A stretch of DNA of 64,000 bases, from NCBI RefSeq assembly GCF_001187785.1, contig NZ_CP012154.1, forward strand, positions 3,342,501 to 3,406,500, read 5' to 3'. Below, one piece after another: positions 63,087 through 64,000 of this stretch (position 1 is its first letter; the number at the start of each line of letters is the position of its first letter). The stretch is from Wenzhouxiangella marina. Lineage in GTDB: Bacteria; Pseudomonadota; Gammaproteobacteria; Xanthomonadales; Wenzhouxiangellaceae. Under the pieces are notes generated by a model, which saw only the letters and a program-made list of their open reading frames with translations, was not told the DNA's origin and did not search any database. A program made the position numbers and the translations under genes.

Positions 63087-64000
63087 TTGCAAAGTAGACA
63101 TCTGATCGTCAGTCTTGTGGCTTTGGTCGCTATATCTTCTGCGATCATTCTGTTCATTGATGGCCCATCTGAACCATCTTCAGAAGCAGGCAGTCTTGAG
63201 CTGGAGCACTCCGAGGAGACTGAACAGGGTCAGTTGGGGGATATTTCAGAGAATGCAGCCAGTCAAGTCGCCGCGATAAGCAGATCTCTTGAAAACGAGC
63301 TACTCACTGACGAAGCCCGACTTATCCAAGAGGATATCGCTAGGCTTAGAAGCCCCTCCTCCCTTTCAGAACTGATCGGAGTTGATGGCGATGCGATGGG
63401 TCATGGATCATTTCAGTCTGATCAAATTCTTGCAGCATGGGCATCGTGTTCACTGATAAACGAGCTGGACAGCAATGATCCGGCCAAACGACCTTGGCTC
63501 GAACGGCTCGAAAGCTTTTGCGATTTGGACGGTGACGAAGAGTATGTTTCCGAGGCGTGGGATAGTTCCGGCTACCACAACACGTTGCAACTCATTAATG
63601 CAGACCTGGATCTCAACCACCCAGAGGGAGCCATCGAAACGATACGCAGGACCATCGCGAATGCCTCTAGCATCGGTGAGTTGCGTGCTTCTGCTGCGTG
63701 GTTGATCGAGATTGCCTCTCAAGGCAAACACATCGAATCAGAAGTCTTGAATTTTGACGGAATTTCTTGGGAAGACGCCCACATTGCTGCGCAAGACGCT
63801 GTGTCGATATATTACTGCCAGATGAACGGAGGGTGCGGCACAGATCACTTTCTGACCTTTGCGGTTTGCTCCAATCTTGGGTGCGACTCATCGGTGAATG
63901 ATATCGAGTCGGCGATCTATCGAGGTAGGCCCCCAAGACACTTTGACGCTGTCAATCAGGTACTGTCGTTCTTCTATCAGGCAAGACGTTCTTCGCAATA
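63087..64000 (+). CDS. Hypothetical membrane-anchored protein, 3' end outside window
   Basis: Open frame of 304 codons to the right edge, starting with TTG at 63087-63089 behind GGAGAG. One N-terminal membrane segment (L-I-V-S-L-V-A-L-V-A-I-S-S-A-I-I-L-F-I), an acidic linker, then a helical domain with several cysteines (C-S-L-I, F-C-D-L-D-G-D-E, Y-Y-C-Q-M-N-G-G-C, V-C-S-N-L-G-C-D). No family recognised; similar exported proteins of this layout occur as orphans in related bacteria. The region is visibly richer in A and T than the rest of the window, which suggests acquired DNA. Confidence 0.72.
   Translation, partial: MQSRHLIVSLVALVAISSAIILFIDGPSEPSSEAGSLELEHSEETEQGQLGDISENAASQVAAISRSLENELLTDEARLIQEDIARLRSPSSLSELIGVDGDAMGHGSFQSDQILAAWASCSLINELDSNDPAKRPWLERLESFCDLDGDEEYVSEAWDSSGYHNTLQLINADLDLNHPEGAIETIRRTIANASSIGELRASAAWLIEIASQGKHIESEVLNFDGISWEDAHIAAQDAVSIYYCQMNGGCGTDHFLTFAVCSNLGCDSSVNDIESAIYRGRPPRHFDAVNQVLSFFYQARRSSQ

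Noticed and set aside
62834-63097. 87-codon plus-strand frame
   Set aside because: Starts inside the direct repeat, has no ribosome site and no recognisable protein features; the gene starting at 63087 is better supported.

Overview
The window is GC-rich, densely coded gammaproteobacterial DNA. The gene content (TonB receptor with a V-T-G-S-R-I plug start, CSLREA beta-helix proteins, tandem secreted leucine-rich-repeat proteins, many Ser/Thr kinases and FHA proteins, bioBFHCD next to comF) fits a Lysobacterales/Chromatiales-type bacterium such as Wenzhouxiangella. That placement is inference from gene content, not a measured phylogeny.

Layout. 1-4069: the 5' part of a TonB receptor, GTP-type PEP carboxykinase, and a CsgG-like lipid-free exported protein with a clear terminator. 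4088-4978: first cluster of an intergenic hairpin repeat. 4989-24409: a signalling and surface block. It holds a Ser/Thr kinase divergent from an FHA-FHA-degenerate-ABC-membrane protein; an ECF sigma factor divergent from a kinase-TPR protein; two lipoproteins; two beta-helix exported proteins; an FHA/AAA+/Fis activator in an operon with a third kinase; and another beta-helix protein plus an exported companion. Sequences resembling sigma-54 promoters sit in front of both beta-helix transcription units that flank the activator. 24434-28463: a small exported-protein pair, a LuxR-type regulator and RF3. 28609-34264: three tandem exported LRR proteins, each ending in two copies of a W-F / R-S-G-E-G domain.

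34274-38697: MAPEG protein, a 35-residue membrane peptide, an SdpI/SdpR-like pair with an operator inside its promoter, second repeat cluster, M23 peptidase and L-serine dehydratase. 38829-43184: a translationally coupled four-gene cassette (2OG-Fe(II) oxygenase, methyltransferase, GMC oxidoreductase, RR-signal lipoprotein) of unknown product. 43333-49277: housekeeping operon with glutaredoxin, FakA-DegV fusion, plsY, birA, coaX, SPOR protein, ubiA. 49278-50175: third repeat cluster. 50181-55518: comF and the divergent bioBFHCD operon, with a BirA-box-like operator at the promoter. 55509-61274: an FHA-GGDEF cyclase, a 204-bp inverted-repeat element and a one-protein hybrid two-component system. 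61437-64000: DUF3144 protein, tRNA-Ile2(CAU), and 62-bp direct repeats starting at the tRNA CCA end that bracket a yaeQ-like gene. AT-richer sequence with an unknown partial gene follows, suggesting the edge of acquired DNA.

Two themes stand out. One is Ser/Thr phosphorylation signalling (three kinases and three FHA proteins) wired to sigma factors and exported repeat proteins. The other is a structured repeat family filling three gene-end gaps, with paired base changes in its hairpin stems.
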